This document shows positions 35,751 through 44,035 of a stretch of DNA of 64,000 nucleotides, in pieces. Source of the DNA: Flavobacterium sp. N502540. GTDB taxonomy: Bacteria; Bacteroidota; Bacteroidia; Flavobacteriales; Flavobacteriaceae. A model generated the notes under the pieces. That model had not been told where the DNA came from, did not search any database, and saw only the letters and a program-made list of their open reading frames with translations. The DNA lies in assembly GCF_025947365.1 (NCBI RefSeq), contig NZ_CP110012.1:3162001-3226000 (forward strand), written 5' to 3'. Numbering within the stretch: the stretch's first letter is position 1; every line of letters begins with the position of its first letter. Both the position numbers and the translations under genes were made by a program.

Positions 35751-36101
35751 ATGGAAATACAAGAAATATATTTAACTATAGTAACAACCTTTGTCGCTAT
35801 TTTTGGATTATTATTTACATGGCTCCAGTTTATTCTTGCCAAGAAAAAGCGCAAAGATGACCTTTTTAATTTAAGATATGAATTTTACAAAGATATATCT
35901 AATATATGGACTTCAACATGTAATCCAGAAATGCCTCCATTGGATATTGTAGACTTAATACCATTAGCTGAAAAAGGAAATTTCTTATTTGGAAAAGATA
36001 TTTCCTCATACATAATTTCTTTAGAGAATAAGACTGCAAACCGTCCTTTCTTTCCAGATGAAGATTTCACTAAACCTTTCGTTAAATATTTAAAACTATA
36101 A
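35751..36101 (+). CDS. Single-span membrane protein of unknown function
   Basis: 116 residues from ATG 35751 (MEIQEIYLTIVTTFVAIFGLLFTWLQF); an in-frame ATG lies 21 bases upstream. One N-terminal span and a basic stop-transfer (AKKKRKDD) precede a cytosolic part (RYEFYKDISNIW ... AEKGNFLFGKDISSYIISLENK). The order span - basic - FYK - LFGKDI occurs in unnamed small membrane proteins of accessory regions. Function unknown. Confidence 0.5.
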   Translation: MEIQEIYLTIVTTFVAIFGLLFTWLQFILAKKKRKDDLFNLRYEFYKDISNIWTSTCNPEMPPLDIVDLIPLAEKGNFLFGKDISSYIISLENKTANRPFFPDEDFTKPFVKYLKL

Positions 36102-36289
36102 TTAATTTGGTACAATTTAAGAGCATTTATATGTCTTTACCGTCCGAAAATATTAATGTTCTAATACAACTTAGCTAAGGTAATTTTACCACTTTAATAG
36201 TAGAAAAGAGTGACGAAAAGAAGTGACTAAAACGGGTAAGATCGCATCAAAACGGAATTATGCTTTTAAAAGTTTTAGTACTAAACATA

Positions 36290-36361
36290 GTATAAACAAT
36301 TGGCTTGTCTAGTATTAGGATTCATAATCCTAAGGTTATGAGTTCAATACCCTGACTACAA
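36290..36361 (+). pseudogene. Degenerate tRNA-Met-like sequence
   Basis: The anticodon arm is perfect: stem TAGGA, loop TTCATAA (anticodon CAT), stem TCCTA, at 36316-36332. A T-loop consensus GTTCAATA-type stretch (AGTTCAATAC) follows at the right distance, and a D-arm-like TTGGCTTGTCTAG precedes it. The T stem and acceptor stem do not pair and there is no CCA context, so it is probably not functional. Confidence 0.45.
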
Positions 36362-36365
36362 ATGA

Positions 36366-36395
36366 AAAGCCACTCTATAAAGAGTGGCTTTATTT
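36366..36395. terminator. Hairpin downstream of the 36422 gene
   Basis: An 11-bp perfect stem, AAAGCCACTCT / AGAGTGGCTTT, with 4-base loop ATAA. It may end minus-strand transcription from the gene that stops at 36422, and plus-strand transcription too. Confidence 0.65.
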
Positions 36396-36421
36396 GCGAT
36401 TGAGGTATCTTCTTAATATTA

Positions 36422-36880
36422 CTACTTCGATTGGTCATTAAAGAGTTTTTTAGTCTGTTTTTGAGTTAAATACATTCCTAATGAAACTACATTGTTTTTT
36501 GATATTGCAATATATAGAGACTTAGTTCCCATAGATTTTTTAAAGTTTGCATGAACTGCTGTTCCTTCTTTAGTTTGAAAAATAAATCCTTCATTATCTT
36601 TATATTCATCTTTATTAAAGCGATTTTTAACCTCGCTGTAAAAAGAATCTATCTCTTCTGGGGTCATTATAAATTTAGCTTGAACATTTAAAATTTGATA
36701 TTTAGAATCTTGAAATATAAATGAAGTATAATTATCATACCAGTTAGCTTCTATCAGTGTAGCTCCCATTATTGATGCTTTTGTAATCAATTTTGGTTCT
36801 AATGTTTTATTGTCAATAATTTGGGCGTCAACTAAAGATGTGCATAATAAGGTAACTAATAGTAATGATAATTTTTTCAT
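36422..36880 (-). CDS. Exported protein of unknown function in the element
   Basis: 152 residues with a signal peptide (MKKLSLLLVTLLCTSLVDA, cleavage before QIIDNK). The mature part alternates strands and helices (EEIDSFYSEVKNRFNKDEY, GTAVHANFKKSMGTKSLYIAIS). No family recognised. It faces away from the XRE regulator gene, so the two share an upstream region. Confidence 0.5.
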   Translation of the reverse strand: MKKLSLLLVTLLCTSLVDAQIIDNKTLEPKLITKASIMGATLIEANWYDNYTSFIFQDSKYQILNVQAKFIMTPEEIDSFYSEVKNRFNKDEYKDNEGFIFQTKEGTAVHANFKKSMGTKSLYIAISKNNVVSLGMYLTQKQTKKLFNDQSK

Positions 36881-36950
36881 TTTTTTTGATTTGGTTAATA
36901 TTTAGTGATTTAAATTTAAGTATTTAAATGTCTTACATCATAGTTTATAT

Positions 36951-36978
36951 TTTGAGTTGACATATGTGTTTACTTTTG
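36951..36978 (+). promoter_or_regulatory. Promoter of the XRE regulator gene
   Basis: TTTG (36951-36954) and TACTTTTG (36971-36978) are 16 bases apart, the same spacing as at the rhs gene. This argues for translation from ATG 37009, not 36964. Confidence 0.6.
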
Positions 36979-37008
36979 AAACAAATATATGAAGTATTAT
37001 TGACAATC

Positions 37009-37269
37009 ATGTCAACAGAGTCAATAAAAAAAATCAATTTTTTCGTTAAGCAATTCGGAATCAATTTGAAGGAAATCAGACAATCAAAAAATATGACCCA
37101 GCTCGATCTAGCAACTGCGATGAATGATATGAGTTCTGAGTCGTTTATTGATAAGACAACAATTTCTAGAATTGAAAATGGGCGAACAAATATAACCTTA
37201 ACTACTTCTATAAAGCTTTCTTTAGCACTTGAAGTAGATTTAAAGGTGCTTTTTGATTTTAAATTATAA
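37009..37269 (+). CDS. XRE-family helix-turn-helix regulator
   Basis: 86 residues starting MSTESIKKINFF. The helix-turn-helix is complete: GINLKEIRQSKNMTQLDLATAM ... IDKTTISRIENGRTNITL, then SIKLSLALEVDLKVLFDF. It is a stand-alone DNA-binding protein. Its place next to the convergent integrase gene suggests control of excision or cargo, but this is inference. Confidence 0.8.
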   Translation: MSTESIKKINFFVKQFGINLKEIRQSKNMTQLDLATAMNDMSSESFIDKTTISRIENGRTNITLTTSIKLSLALEVDLKVLFDFKL

Positions 37270-37352
37270 TATTAAAAGTAGATGTTAAATATTTAAATAG
37301 TTCTAATTAAAAACATTTTCAATAGGTTCTTTAATATTGATTAATTCTGAAG

Positions 37353-37375
37353 CACTGTAAGAAAAGCTTACAGTG
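37353..37375. other. Hairpin between XRE and integrase genes
   Basis: A 9-bp stem CACTGTAAG / CTTACAGTG with a 5-base loop, directly after the integrase stop. There is no T run on either strand, so terminator function is doubtful. Confidence 0.4.
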
Positions 37376-38884
37376 TTAATTGGGGGAATTATTAGACAGA
37401 TAGTCATCAACCATCATTTCTAAATCTTCATCGCTAATAGGATGTCGTGACGGAAGTTCTTCATTAAGATATCTCTCATTTAATGGTTTTCTTGCTTCCC
37501 AGCCGAGTTTGGTAGGATTGGGTTTGTTGAGGTCGTATTCTTGCCATCCAAATATGTTTATTAGAACTCGCTTTTTATCTATAATGACGTAATTAATAAT
37601 TTCTTTAATTTCATTTTTAAATAATTCAAGATCTTCACTGAAATATTGAATATCTATTTTTAGTGCATTTTCAGCTGTTTTAATAACATCTTTGAGTTTG
37701 TTGTTAGTTCTGTTGTATTCTTCTATTTTGGTGGCTATTTCGGCTTTAATTTCATTGTATTCTTCATTTGTGAATTCCGAATCAAGATATAGATCTCTTA
37801 CTTTTTTTTGTCTGTTTTTAAGTTTTTCAACTTCCTTACTATTTAAATCAATTTTAGCTTTAAAAGATAATATTTGTAGTTTGAAGTTTTCACGAATTTG
37901 TTCCTCTTTTGTTTTCTGCGCATGCTTTATTACTGCTTTACGTATCATTCTAAATAACCAAGGTCTATTAATTGAATTTTTACATTTTTCATCTTTACAG
38001 ATAAAACAATCAATTCCTCCTTGTACGATTACTTTTTGATGCATTACATTTCCACAGACACAAGTGATTTTTCCATGAATGATATTAGTATGTACATATG
38101 TTCTGCTTCCAAATTTGCTTCTAGTATCGATAGAATCATTTGCTTTTTGCCATAATTCTCCTGAAACAATTGCCGGAACATTGAGATCCAGATTATTATA
38201 TTTTCTTTCTCCTTTATGGAAGGTATTTCTTATTATGCCACTGAGTGTTCCAATAGCTATTTTTCGCCCAAATTCAGATTCAATCAATGCGGATATATTT
38301 CGCATACCAAGGTCTTTTGACGCAAGTTCGAATATCTTTCTAATCATTGGCGCTTCTGTCTCATCAATTGCAGGGGTACCATCTTCTCCTTTTTTATATC
38401 CAATAATTTTCCCACCAAAAGCTAAATTTTTTTTTGCTCTTGACATTTTTCCCGAACTTATTCTTGAACCAAGTAATCGTCCTTCATTAGATGACATTAC
38501 ACCCAACATTGAAATAATCATTTCCGAAGCAAAAGATCTTTTACCGTAGTCGTCAAGAGTTGATACATTTAAGTCTTTAATGTGAATGCTAATCCCTTTT
38601 TCTATATACTCCTCAACTATATTTTGGATATCATTATTTTTTCGCCCAAGCCTAGAAATTTCTAAAACTAAAATATTTCTAACATCTTCGTTTAGCTCGA
38701 GGTATTTTTTCATTTGATTAAATCCAATTCTCTCGTCAGATTTTGTTTTTGTACCACTTATTTTGTCTTCAAATATTTTTACCAGAGTTAAGCTTTTTTT
38801 AGAAGCAAAACTTTCAATATCATCATACTGTCTTTCTAGGGATTGTTCTTGAGTACTCACTCTGAGATATGCAACTGCTTTCAT
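37376..38884 (-). CDS. Large serine recombinase (site-specific integrase of the comM element)
   Basis: 502 residues. The catalytic domain has nucleophile Ser10 in AYLRVSTQEQSLERQ, then LVLEISRLGRKNND. The recombinase domain follows (FGGKIIGYKKGEDGTPAID, MIRKIFELAS, RNISALIESEFGRKIAIGTLSGIIRN). A zinc ribbon has Cys pairs in CVCGN and CFICKDEKC. A long coiled coil (about 325-410) is as expected for synapsis control. Its start is 62 bases from the attR core, as usual for an integrase next to its attP. It should catalyse attP x attB recombination with comM as attB. Confidence 0.92.
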   Translation of the reverse strand: MKAVAYLRVSTQEQSLERQYDDIESFASKKSLTLVKIFEDKISGTKTKSDERIGFNQMKKYLELNEDVRNILVLEISRLGRKNNDIQNIVEEYIEKGISIHIKDLNVSTLDDYGKRSFASEMIISMLGVMSSNEGRLLGSRISSGKMSRAKKNLAFGGKIIGYKKGEDGTPAIDETEAPMIRKIFELASKDLGMRNISALIESEFGRKIAIGTLSGIIRNTFHKGERKYNNLDLNVPAIVSGELWQKANDSIDTRSKFGSRTYVHTNIIHGKITCVCGNVMHQKVIVQGGIDCFICKDEKCKNSINRPWLFRMIRKAVIKHAQKTKEEQIRENFKLQILSFKAKIDLNSKEVEKLKNRQKKVRDLYLDSEFTNEEYNEIKAEIATKIEEYNRTNNKLKDVIKTAENALKIDIQYFSEDLELFKNEIKEIINYVIIDKKRVLINIFGWQEYDLNKPNPTKLGWEARKPLNERYLNEELPSRHPISDEDLEMMVDDYLSNNSPN

Positions 38885-38921
38885 TTACACGAGTTTTTCT
38901 GTAAAAGTATAAAAGAATATT

Positions 38922-38973
38922 GAACTATATGTTGTAATTAATTATTAAAGTTGCCCGAACAATCAGTGATTTG
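38922..38973 (+). other. attR: right junction of the comM element
   Basis: The left attP arm 38922-38946 starts GAACTATAT, then core AA 38947-38948, then comM sequence from AGTTGCCCGAAC. The arm is exactly 25 nt, the same as the arm at attL. Confidence 0.85.
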
Positions 38974-39057
38974 GATCATTCAGAAAATATTATTTCGTCT
39001 CATATTGCCGAAGCCATTCAGTACAGAAGTTTGGATCGCGATGGCTGGTTGGGGTAG
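38949..39057 (+). pseudogene. comM: Displaced 3' end of comM (last 35 codons)
   Basis: Read from 38950 it gives [14 protein letters not shown] and [16 protein letters not shown], then a stop at 39055-39057. The motif [11 protein letters not shown] is the conserved C-terminus of YifB/ComM proteins. With the AA core and the A at 38949, it completes codon 476 of the left part in frame, giving 511 residues. It has no start codon and cannot be expressed as a normal protein. Confidence 0.93.
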
Positions 39058-39106
39058 TTATCTGAGATTCGGAATGACAAAAAATGAGAGAGAATGAGTA
39101 GTAAAT

Positions 39107-39475
39107 TTATTCGAATTTTAAACTTGAGCTTTTTGACATTAGGTAGGAGGTGAGTTTTTTAATTTTGCCTTTTTCCATTTCAAAAACATCACAGAAAACA
39201 GCATCCAGTTTATTGCCATTTTTCATATTTCCCTGTACGGCACCTTCGGCAATAACGATGTCATTTTCTTCAATCATCTTGATGATCTGAATCGTGGGAC
39301 TGCCTGTAAAATTGTCGTTTTCAATTTCTTTATCAAAAGCTTTTTTACCAACATGCTGATAAATTCCGGGCATTTCCCAAATTACATCATCAGTAAGGCA
39401 ATCTAAAATTCGTTTATGATCGCTTACTCTAAAAGCTTCCATATATTCGGTTACGGTTTGTTTATTTGCTGTCAT
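39107..39475 (-). CDS. SnoaL/NTF2-like protein
   Basis: 122 residues of the cone-shaped NTF2 fold: VTEYMEAFRVSDHKRILDCLTDDVIWEMPG, then GKKAFDKEIE, and a C-terminal sheet (VIAEGAVQGNMKNGNKLDAVFCDVFEMEKGKIKKLTSY). The family includes ketosteroid isomerase-like enzymes and ligand-binding proteins. The role here is unknown. It is convergent with the comM remnant. Confidence 0.75.
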   Translation of the reverse strand: MTANKQTVTEYMEAFRVSDHKRILDCLTDDVIWEMPGIYQHVGKKAFDKEIENDNFTGSPTIQIIKMIEENDIVIAEGAVQGNMKNGNKLDAVFCDVFEMEKGKIKKLTSYLMSKSSSLKFE

Positions 39476-39564
39476 AATGATTGCGGAATTTTTATACTTT
39501 ATAAATTTAAGAATTTAAAGTGATTATTGTAATCTGTTAATGCTTAATTGGTATGTATTAAAAA

Positions 39565-40002
39565 TTAGAGGCTTATTTTAAGCCGCCATTTCATTGTATT
39601 TATTTTGTCAAGTTCTAACTCTGACAAACTCTGATTTTCAATTTTAGACAAGGAATTTTTCACAGCTTCAATACCATAATTATCTTTTAGCCAAAAGGGG
39701 AATTCTTCGACACTTTTATTCCAATTTTTTAAAATTCTTTTAAGAATTATTTCAGTGTCTATCACTGTTTTTGGTTGAAGCGCTTTTAGAACTAAGCCCG
39801 CGTATTTTTGGTCTGTATAAATGGTTTGATCCCTGTCTTCATTTTCAAGAATTAAGATGACACCTTCAATAATTATTTCATCATTAACTTTTGGTAAAAG
39901 CTGGATAAATTGGCGGACTCGTAAATCTCCAATTTGGTTGATAAGATCGATCGATTTTAGTAATTCGTTTTTAAAGCCTTCTGCTGTTGTTGGAATTTTC
40001 AT
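39565..40002 (-). CDS. Conserved helical protein of unknown function
   Basis: 145 residues, acidic, mostly helical (FKNELLKSIDLINQIGDLRVRQFIQLLP, DTEIILKRILKNWNKSVEEFPFWLKDNYG). No signal peptide or membrane span. The helical pairs recall HEAT-like or immunity-type proteins, but I cannot name a family. Confidence 0.5.
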   Translation of the reverse strand: MKIPTTAEGFKNELLKSIDLINQIGDLRVRQFIQLLPKVNDEIIIEGVILILENEDRDQTIYTDQKYAGLVLKALQPKTVIDTEIILKRILKNWNKSVEEFPFWLKDNYGIEAVKNSLSKIENQSLSELELDKINTMKWRLKISL

Positions 40003-40047
40003 TTTTTAAATTGTGGTCTAATGAAAAAATCAAAGATGAATATATAC

Positions 40048-40734
40048 TTATTGTTTTTTAGAAACATTCCAAAAGCTGATTTTTCGTCTCGTTACAAAAC
40101 CTAGTTTTTCATATAAGCTAATGGCACCAATATTATTTTCGGCAACATGTAAAAAAGGAGTTTTACTTTCGTCTAAAATGCTATTGACAACATGCGAAAT
40201 CAATTGTTTGGCGTAACCTTTTCTGGTGTGATCGGGATGTGTGATAATAGCACTCACTTCTGTAAAGTCAGTCATTTTCATGCGTTCGCCTGCGACAGCT
40301 ATCAATTGGGCGTCTTTAAATATTCCGTAATAATTTCCTAATAAAGGGGTTTTGGTTTTAAAATATCCCGGCTGTACCAAATTAACCAGTTGTAATAATT
40401 CGGCATTATGACTTTCAGTAAGTTTGACAATTTCAGTATCAATCGCAAGTTGAATTTTGTCCTGAACAACCATTTGCAGACAAACCAATTCTTTGGTGAT
40501 TGTCAAAGAATCTTCTATTTCGGGTTTTTCACCCACTATAAAAAAAGAATCTGTTAACAACGCATATTGCTTTGTGGCCGTTAAATTGCTTTCCGGGAGT
40601 ATAAAACTTCCAAAAGGACAATACTCCGGATTGTAAAATTTAGTACCATCATAATCAAGGACAAATGCGGAATGGTTTTCGGATAATGCATACCAAACCG
40701 GATTATCTAGTTTATGTTCTTCTTTAATTGTCAT
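40048..40734 (-). CDS. GNAT family N-acetyltransferase
   Basis: 228 residues. The C-terminal half has the acetyl-CoA fold: QLIAVAGERMKMTDFTEVSAIITHPDHTRKGYAKQLISHVVN (pyrophosphate loop around HTRKGYAKQL), then PFLHVAENNIGAISLYEKLGFVTRRKISFW. The N-terminal half is a divergent lobe. Of the FR47-like type. Substrate unknown. Confidence 0.85.
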   Translation of the reverse strand: MTIKEEHKLDNPVWYALSENHSAFVLDYDGTKFYNPEYCPFGSFILPESNLTATKQYALLTDSFFIVGEKPEIEDSLTITKELVCLQMVVQDKIQLAIDTEIVKLTESHNAELLQLVNLVQPGYFKTKTPLLGNYYGIFKDAQLIAVAGERMKMTDFTEVSAIITHPDHTRKGYAKQLISHVVNSILDESKTPFLHVAENNIGAISLYEKLGFVTRRKISFWNVSKKQ

Positions 40735-40776
40735 TATTTTAAAAATAATTTTTTGGGATCGTACTATATTCGGTTT

Positions 40777-41649
40777 TTATTCTTTCTCTTTTACAGGATA
40801 GAAAAAACGAAATGAATTCGAAGCCGCGGGATGTAGAATCGTACCGTGATTTTCAAGCGGAAAATAATCGAAATAAACTTTTATGTTTTTGCTTTTTGAG
40901 GCTTTAATTTTTTCAGCAAGTAAATTGGCATCTACTTCCATTACCCTTGGAATTTCGGTTGGCGTAAGTCCTTCTTTACCAACGGCAATGTAAATGTCTG
41001 TTTGCTGACTGAAATTTTCCTGAAAAATGGAGCTGTCTAGATTTAGTATAGAACCATTATTCCACCAAATGCTTGGGCTTACAATAACATATTTATTAAA
41101 AAGGGTTGGTTTTGTCAGTAGAATTTCGGTCCCTAGTAATCCTCCTAATGATTGTCCCATAAGGGTTTTAGAGTCATTGGTTTTGTATTTTTTTTCGATA
41201 AAAGGCTGCAATTCTTTTTCGATAAAAGCAATGAATTTATCAGAATGACCGGAAGTTGAAAACCTTTTTTGATCTTTTTCGATAGTTGTCGGGAATGTAA
41301 AATCTCTTCTTCTGTCGACAGTAGCAATTCCCACAACAATTGATTTAGGAACCTGATTGATCCATTCAAAACTATTAAATTGTACCAGACCGGCGATATG
41401 AATAAAATCTTCATCAGCCGAACCGTCTAATAAATAAATGACCGGATATTTTGTTGCCTCTTCTGCTTTGTAACCTTCGGGAAGATAAATATTCAGAATC
41501 CTTTTTTCTCCTAATTCTTTCGATTGAATTTCATCGATAACTCCTAATACAAATGGTTTTGCAGTTTCTGTTGGTTTGGATTTATTGGTTTGACAAAAGA
41601 CAAAAGAGGTAGAAAGGAATAGGAGGGCAATGATAAAAAATTTGTTCAT
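40777..41649 (-). CDS. Exported esterase, alpha/beta-hydrolase fold
   Basis: 290 residues with a signal peptide (MNKFFIIALLFLSTSFVFC). The fold signature of the putative esterase family (esterase D / enterochelin-esterase-like) is present: KRILNIYLPEGYKAEEATKYPVIYLLDGSAD, the nucleophile elbow GQSLGGLLG, an acid region (IYIAVGKEG), and a C-terminal histidine (FPLENHGTILHP). Likely periplasmic. Substrate unknown. Confidence 0.82.
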   Translation of the reverse strand: MNKFFIIALLFLSTSFVFCQTNKSKPTETAKPFVLGVIDEIQSKELGEKRILNIYLPEGYKAEEATKYPVIYLLDGSADEDFIHIAGLVQFNSFEWINQVPKSIVVGIATVDRRRDFTFPTTIEKDQKRFSTSGHSDKFIAFIEKELQPFIEKKYKTNDSKTLMGQSLGGLLGTEILLTKPTLFNKYVIVSPSIWWNNGSILNLDSSIFQENFSQQTDIYIAVGKEGLTPTEIPRVMEVDANLLAEKIKASKSKNIKVYFDYFPLENHGTILHPAASNSFRFFYPVKEKE

Positions 41650-41847
41650 TATTATGGTATTAAGTAGTAATAAAGGTTAAATGTTATAGAATGAAACAGG
41701 AAAATTATGCAGAACGAAAATACAAAATTTCGGCATTCTAAAATCTTAATTAGGAAGGAAAACATTCGTAAATAGCGACTATAAAGTAAATCCCTTTCAT
41801 CAAACAATGAAAGGGATTTATTGAGAGTTTAAAACTATTGGGATTTT

Positions 41848-43077
41848 TTAAAAAAAGGAGTATCCTACTATTAAAGAAACTGTTGCGAATTTGGAATCAT
41901 AGGCGAGATAATCTTTTAGAATTGTTCTGCCAAACAGATATCTAAATTCGATACTGTATTTGTCACGAAATTTCCCTCCAACTCCCAACGCCATGGTACT
42001 GCGGGAACCAACGTCAAGATTATTTAATTCAGAACCGTCCTTTCTAACAAGTTCTATTTTTGACTTTGAATTAATGTCAAATAGTAGTGATGCATTGACA
42101 AAAATCTTGGATTGATTTTTAAGAAAAAAGTAATGTCTAATTCCTATTGGTAGTTCAATAGATTTGTAATCTACTTTTGCAGTCACTTCTCCGCCTAATA
42201 CATTATTCGTTTTATTTGTTTTTTCGGAATTGTAATATTGATAAGTTGGTTCTACAATAAGCGCCCATTTATTTTTATTAAAAGGGAAAATAAACTCTGC
42301 CTCAAGGCCTATGCTTAAATTTAGTTTAGAATCAAATTTGGTATCATAAGTACTAAAATTGGAATTGTTCATAGATAAAGAACTAGAGTTTAGTCTTGGT
42401 CTAATGGTTAAATTAAACAAGTCCTTCTTTTCTTTAGTTTCAAAGGTGGCAAAATTAGTATCACTGCATTTGTTGTACTTGATGAAAAATTTTAGCAGTT
42501 TATTGTAGTTGTAGTCTAAAATTTCATACTCTCTTTGAAGAATATTATCACATTTAAGGTCAATAAATAACTGCTCTCTAAAGTAGTTGTTTTTAGCAAT
42601 TGAATAATTTTCGTTTACCAGATAGGTTTTATAAATCAACTGTTTTATCTCGGTATTATCCATTTTATAGAAGAAACGTCTTAAGTTTCCATCGTCATAC
42701 AAATAAAGAGATGCTTTTCCTTCAATAAGTACTTTCAGGAAGAGAGTTTCTTCTTTAAGATCAGGATTTTTATCCGTACTCATATTTTCTATGTTCTTGG
42801 AGGAGCGGTCTATTTTTACTAAAGATCTGATGTACTTACTTTGTCCAGTGATGGCAAATTCTTTTACAGTTTTTATATCCGCAGTAATGATATTCGTATT
42901 GTCAGGGAGTTGGTATCTGAAGCTGGTAGGAGTGTTTTTCCAGTCTTGATTTTCGATTTGACACTCTATTTTTTGATCATTTTGGTTAATAATGTAACCG
43001 TGTTCGAAAACTATTTGAGAATAACTGTTAATGCTTATTATAAGAGTTAATACAAGAAATAAGGCTTGTTTTTTCAT
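41848..43077 (-). CDS. Outer-membrane beta-barrel-type protein of unknown function
   Basis: 409 residues with a signal peptide (MKKQALFLVLTLIISINSYS). The N-terminal half is a soluble domain with little similarity to known families (IVFEHGYIINQNDQKIECQIEN). The C-terminal half alternates amphipathic strands and short turns (LNLSIGLEAEFIFPFNKNKW, YKSIELPIGIRHYFFL, GVGGKFRDKYSIEFRYLFG), ending in a strand with aromatic residues (SLIVGYSFF), as in Bacteroidota barrels. Confidence 0.6.
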   Translation of the reverse strand: MKKQALFLVLTLIISINSYSQIVFEHGYIINQNDQKIECQIENQDWKNTPTSFRYQLPDNTNIITADIKTVKEFAITGQSKYIRSLVKIDRSSKNIENMSTDKNPDLKEETLFLKVLIEGKASLYLYDDGNLRRFFYKMDNTEIKQLIYKTYLVNENYSIAKNNYFREQLFIDLKCDNILQREYEILDYNYNKLLKFFIKYNKCSDTNFATFETKEKKDLFNLTIRPRLNSSSLSMNNSNFSTYDTKFDSKLNLSIGLEAEFIFPFNKNKWALIVEPTYQYYNSEKTNKTNNVLGGEVTAKVDYKSIELPIGIRHYFFLKNQSKIFVNASLLFDINSKSKIELVRKDGSELNNLDVGSRSTMALGVGGKFRDKYSIEFRYLFGRTILKDYLAYDSKFATVSLIVGYSFF

Positions 43078-43370
43078 TAAAATTAGGTTGTTGGTTAGTA
43101 TTGGTTTTAGTTATTTAATGTTAGTTAGATAAATCCTTGAATAAAAAAATAGCAGCATTATTTTTTGCGTGTAAATGTAATGTACGAAATCGGTATTACA
43201 TTACGTAAAACCGTAAAGCTTTCGATTTGTTATTAGGAAAATTTAGTAGTGGTATTTGTCTTGTCGTTTGTAAATGTATACGTTAGGACAAGTGAAGCAG
43301 ATTTTTAGCAGATTTTTGTTTTTATCAATTAAATTAATTGCCCTCAAAAGTTTAAAATAGATAACGGAAA

Positions 43371-43967
43371 TTATTTCACTTCCGTTCCTTCAAACTTTAT
43401 TCTGCTGTCATTTACGTGAACTAATTCATCAAGTTCGTAGATATTTTTATAGCCATACCCATAAAGGTTAATATGTGTAGGAATGTTCAGAGCCAGCATA
43501 ACAGGTTTTCTGTTGGCTAAAATCTGAGACTCGGGCGCATTTTTAGGAAGTGCCATTTTTGAAGCGAAATCTATCGGATCGCCATTAAAATTGTTATTAC
43601 AGTAAATCAGTATTCTGGTGTTAGGATCTGGAATTAATTGATGAAGATTTTCCTGTGTAAAATCGGTAAAATCAAGATGAATAGCCCCTTTTAAGTGTTT
43701 TCGGTTGTAACGAAAATCAGAGCGTGTGTCCAGAATAACAGTATTCTCTTCATGACTCATTTTAAGAAAAAGATCGAGATTCACTAAATGAGTTGCTCTT
43801 GCTTTTTCGACTTCGGTAACGAGGTTTTTAAAATCATCGTAATCGACTAGTGCTTTTGGATATTGTTGCTGGTTTGTCATTGCGGTATAGGTTTTGGCCG
43901 TTTGAGACTGTGTAACACAGCCTGTGAAACAAAATGATACTAAAAATAGAAGGGTTATCTTTTTCAT
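43371..43967 (-). CDS. Rhodanese-domain lipoprotein
   Basis: 198 residues. A lipoprotein signal (MKKITLLFLVSFCFTGC) is followed by a rhodanese-like domain: VILDTRSDFRYNRKHLKGAIHLDF, then the active-site loop with cysteine in ILIYCNNNFNGDP, and a C-terminal helix/strand (THINLYGYGYKNIYEL). The usual sixth-residue loop is altered, so sulfur-transferase activity is uncertain. Envelope location. Confidence 0.8.
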   Translation of the reverse strand: MKKITLLFLVSFCFTGCVTQSQTAKTYTAMTNQQQYPKALVDYDDFKNLVTEVEKARATHLVNLDLFLKMSHEENTVILDTRSDFRYNRKHLKGAIHLDFTDFTQENLHQLIPDPNTRILIYCNNNFNGDPIDFASKMALPKNAPESQILANRKPVMLALNIPTHINLYGYGYKNIYELDELVHVNDSRIKFEGTEVK

Positions 43968-44035
43968 TTGAAATGAGGTTTATAGTTCAATATGTTTATC
44001 AGCCGGACTCTACCGCTTTTAATAAAGTGTTAGAT

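Larger units (their letters stand above)
23321..38948. mobile_element. 15.6-kb serine-integrase integrative element in comM
   Basis: Boundaries are fixed by comM itself: the gene is interrupted after core AA 23321-23322 and resumes at core AA 38947-38948. One unit (AA plus interior) is 15,626 bp. The right end carries a large serine recombinase gene whose start is 62 bases from the core. There are no long direct repeats at the ends, as expected for serine integrases that share only a 2-bp core. Cargo includes DDE transposase genes, a palm-motif protein with iterons, an Rhs toxin with immunity gene, a resolvase, an AbiJ-like gene, small membrane proteins and an XRE regulator. No conjugation genes are seen, so transfer would need help from elsewhere. 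Confidence 0.9.

Noticed and set aside
36964..37008. Longer start for the XRE regulator
   Set aside because: The extra codons overlap the -7 promoter box TACTTTTG; the ATG at 37009 fits the family better.
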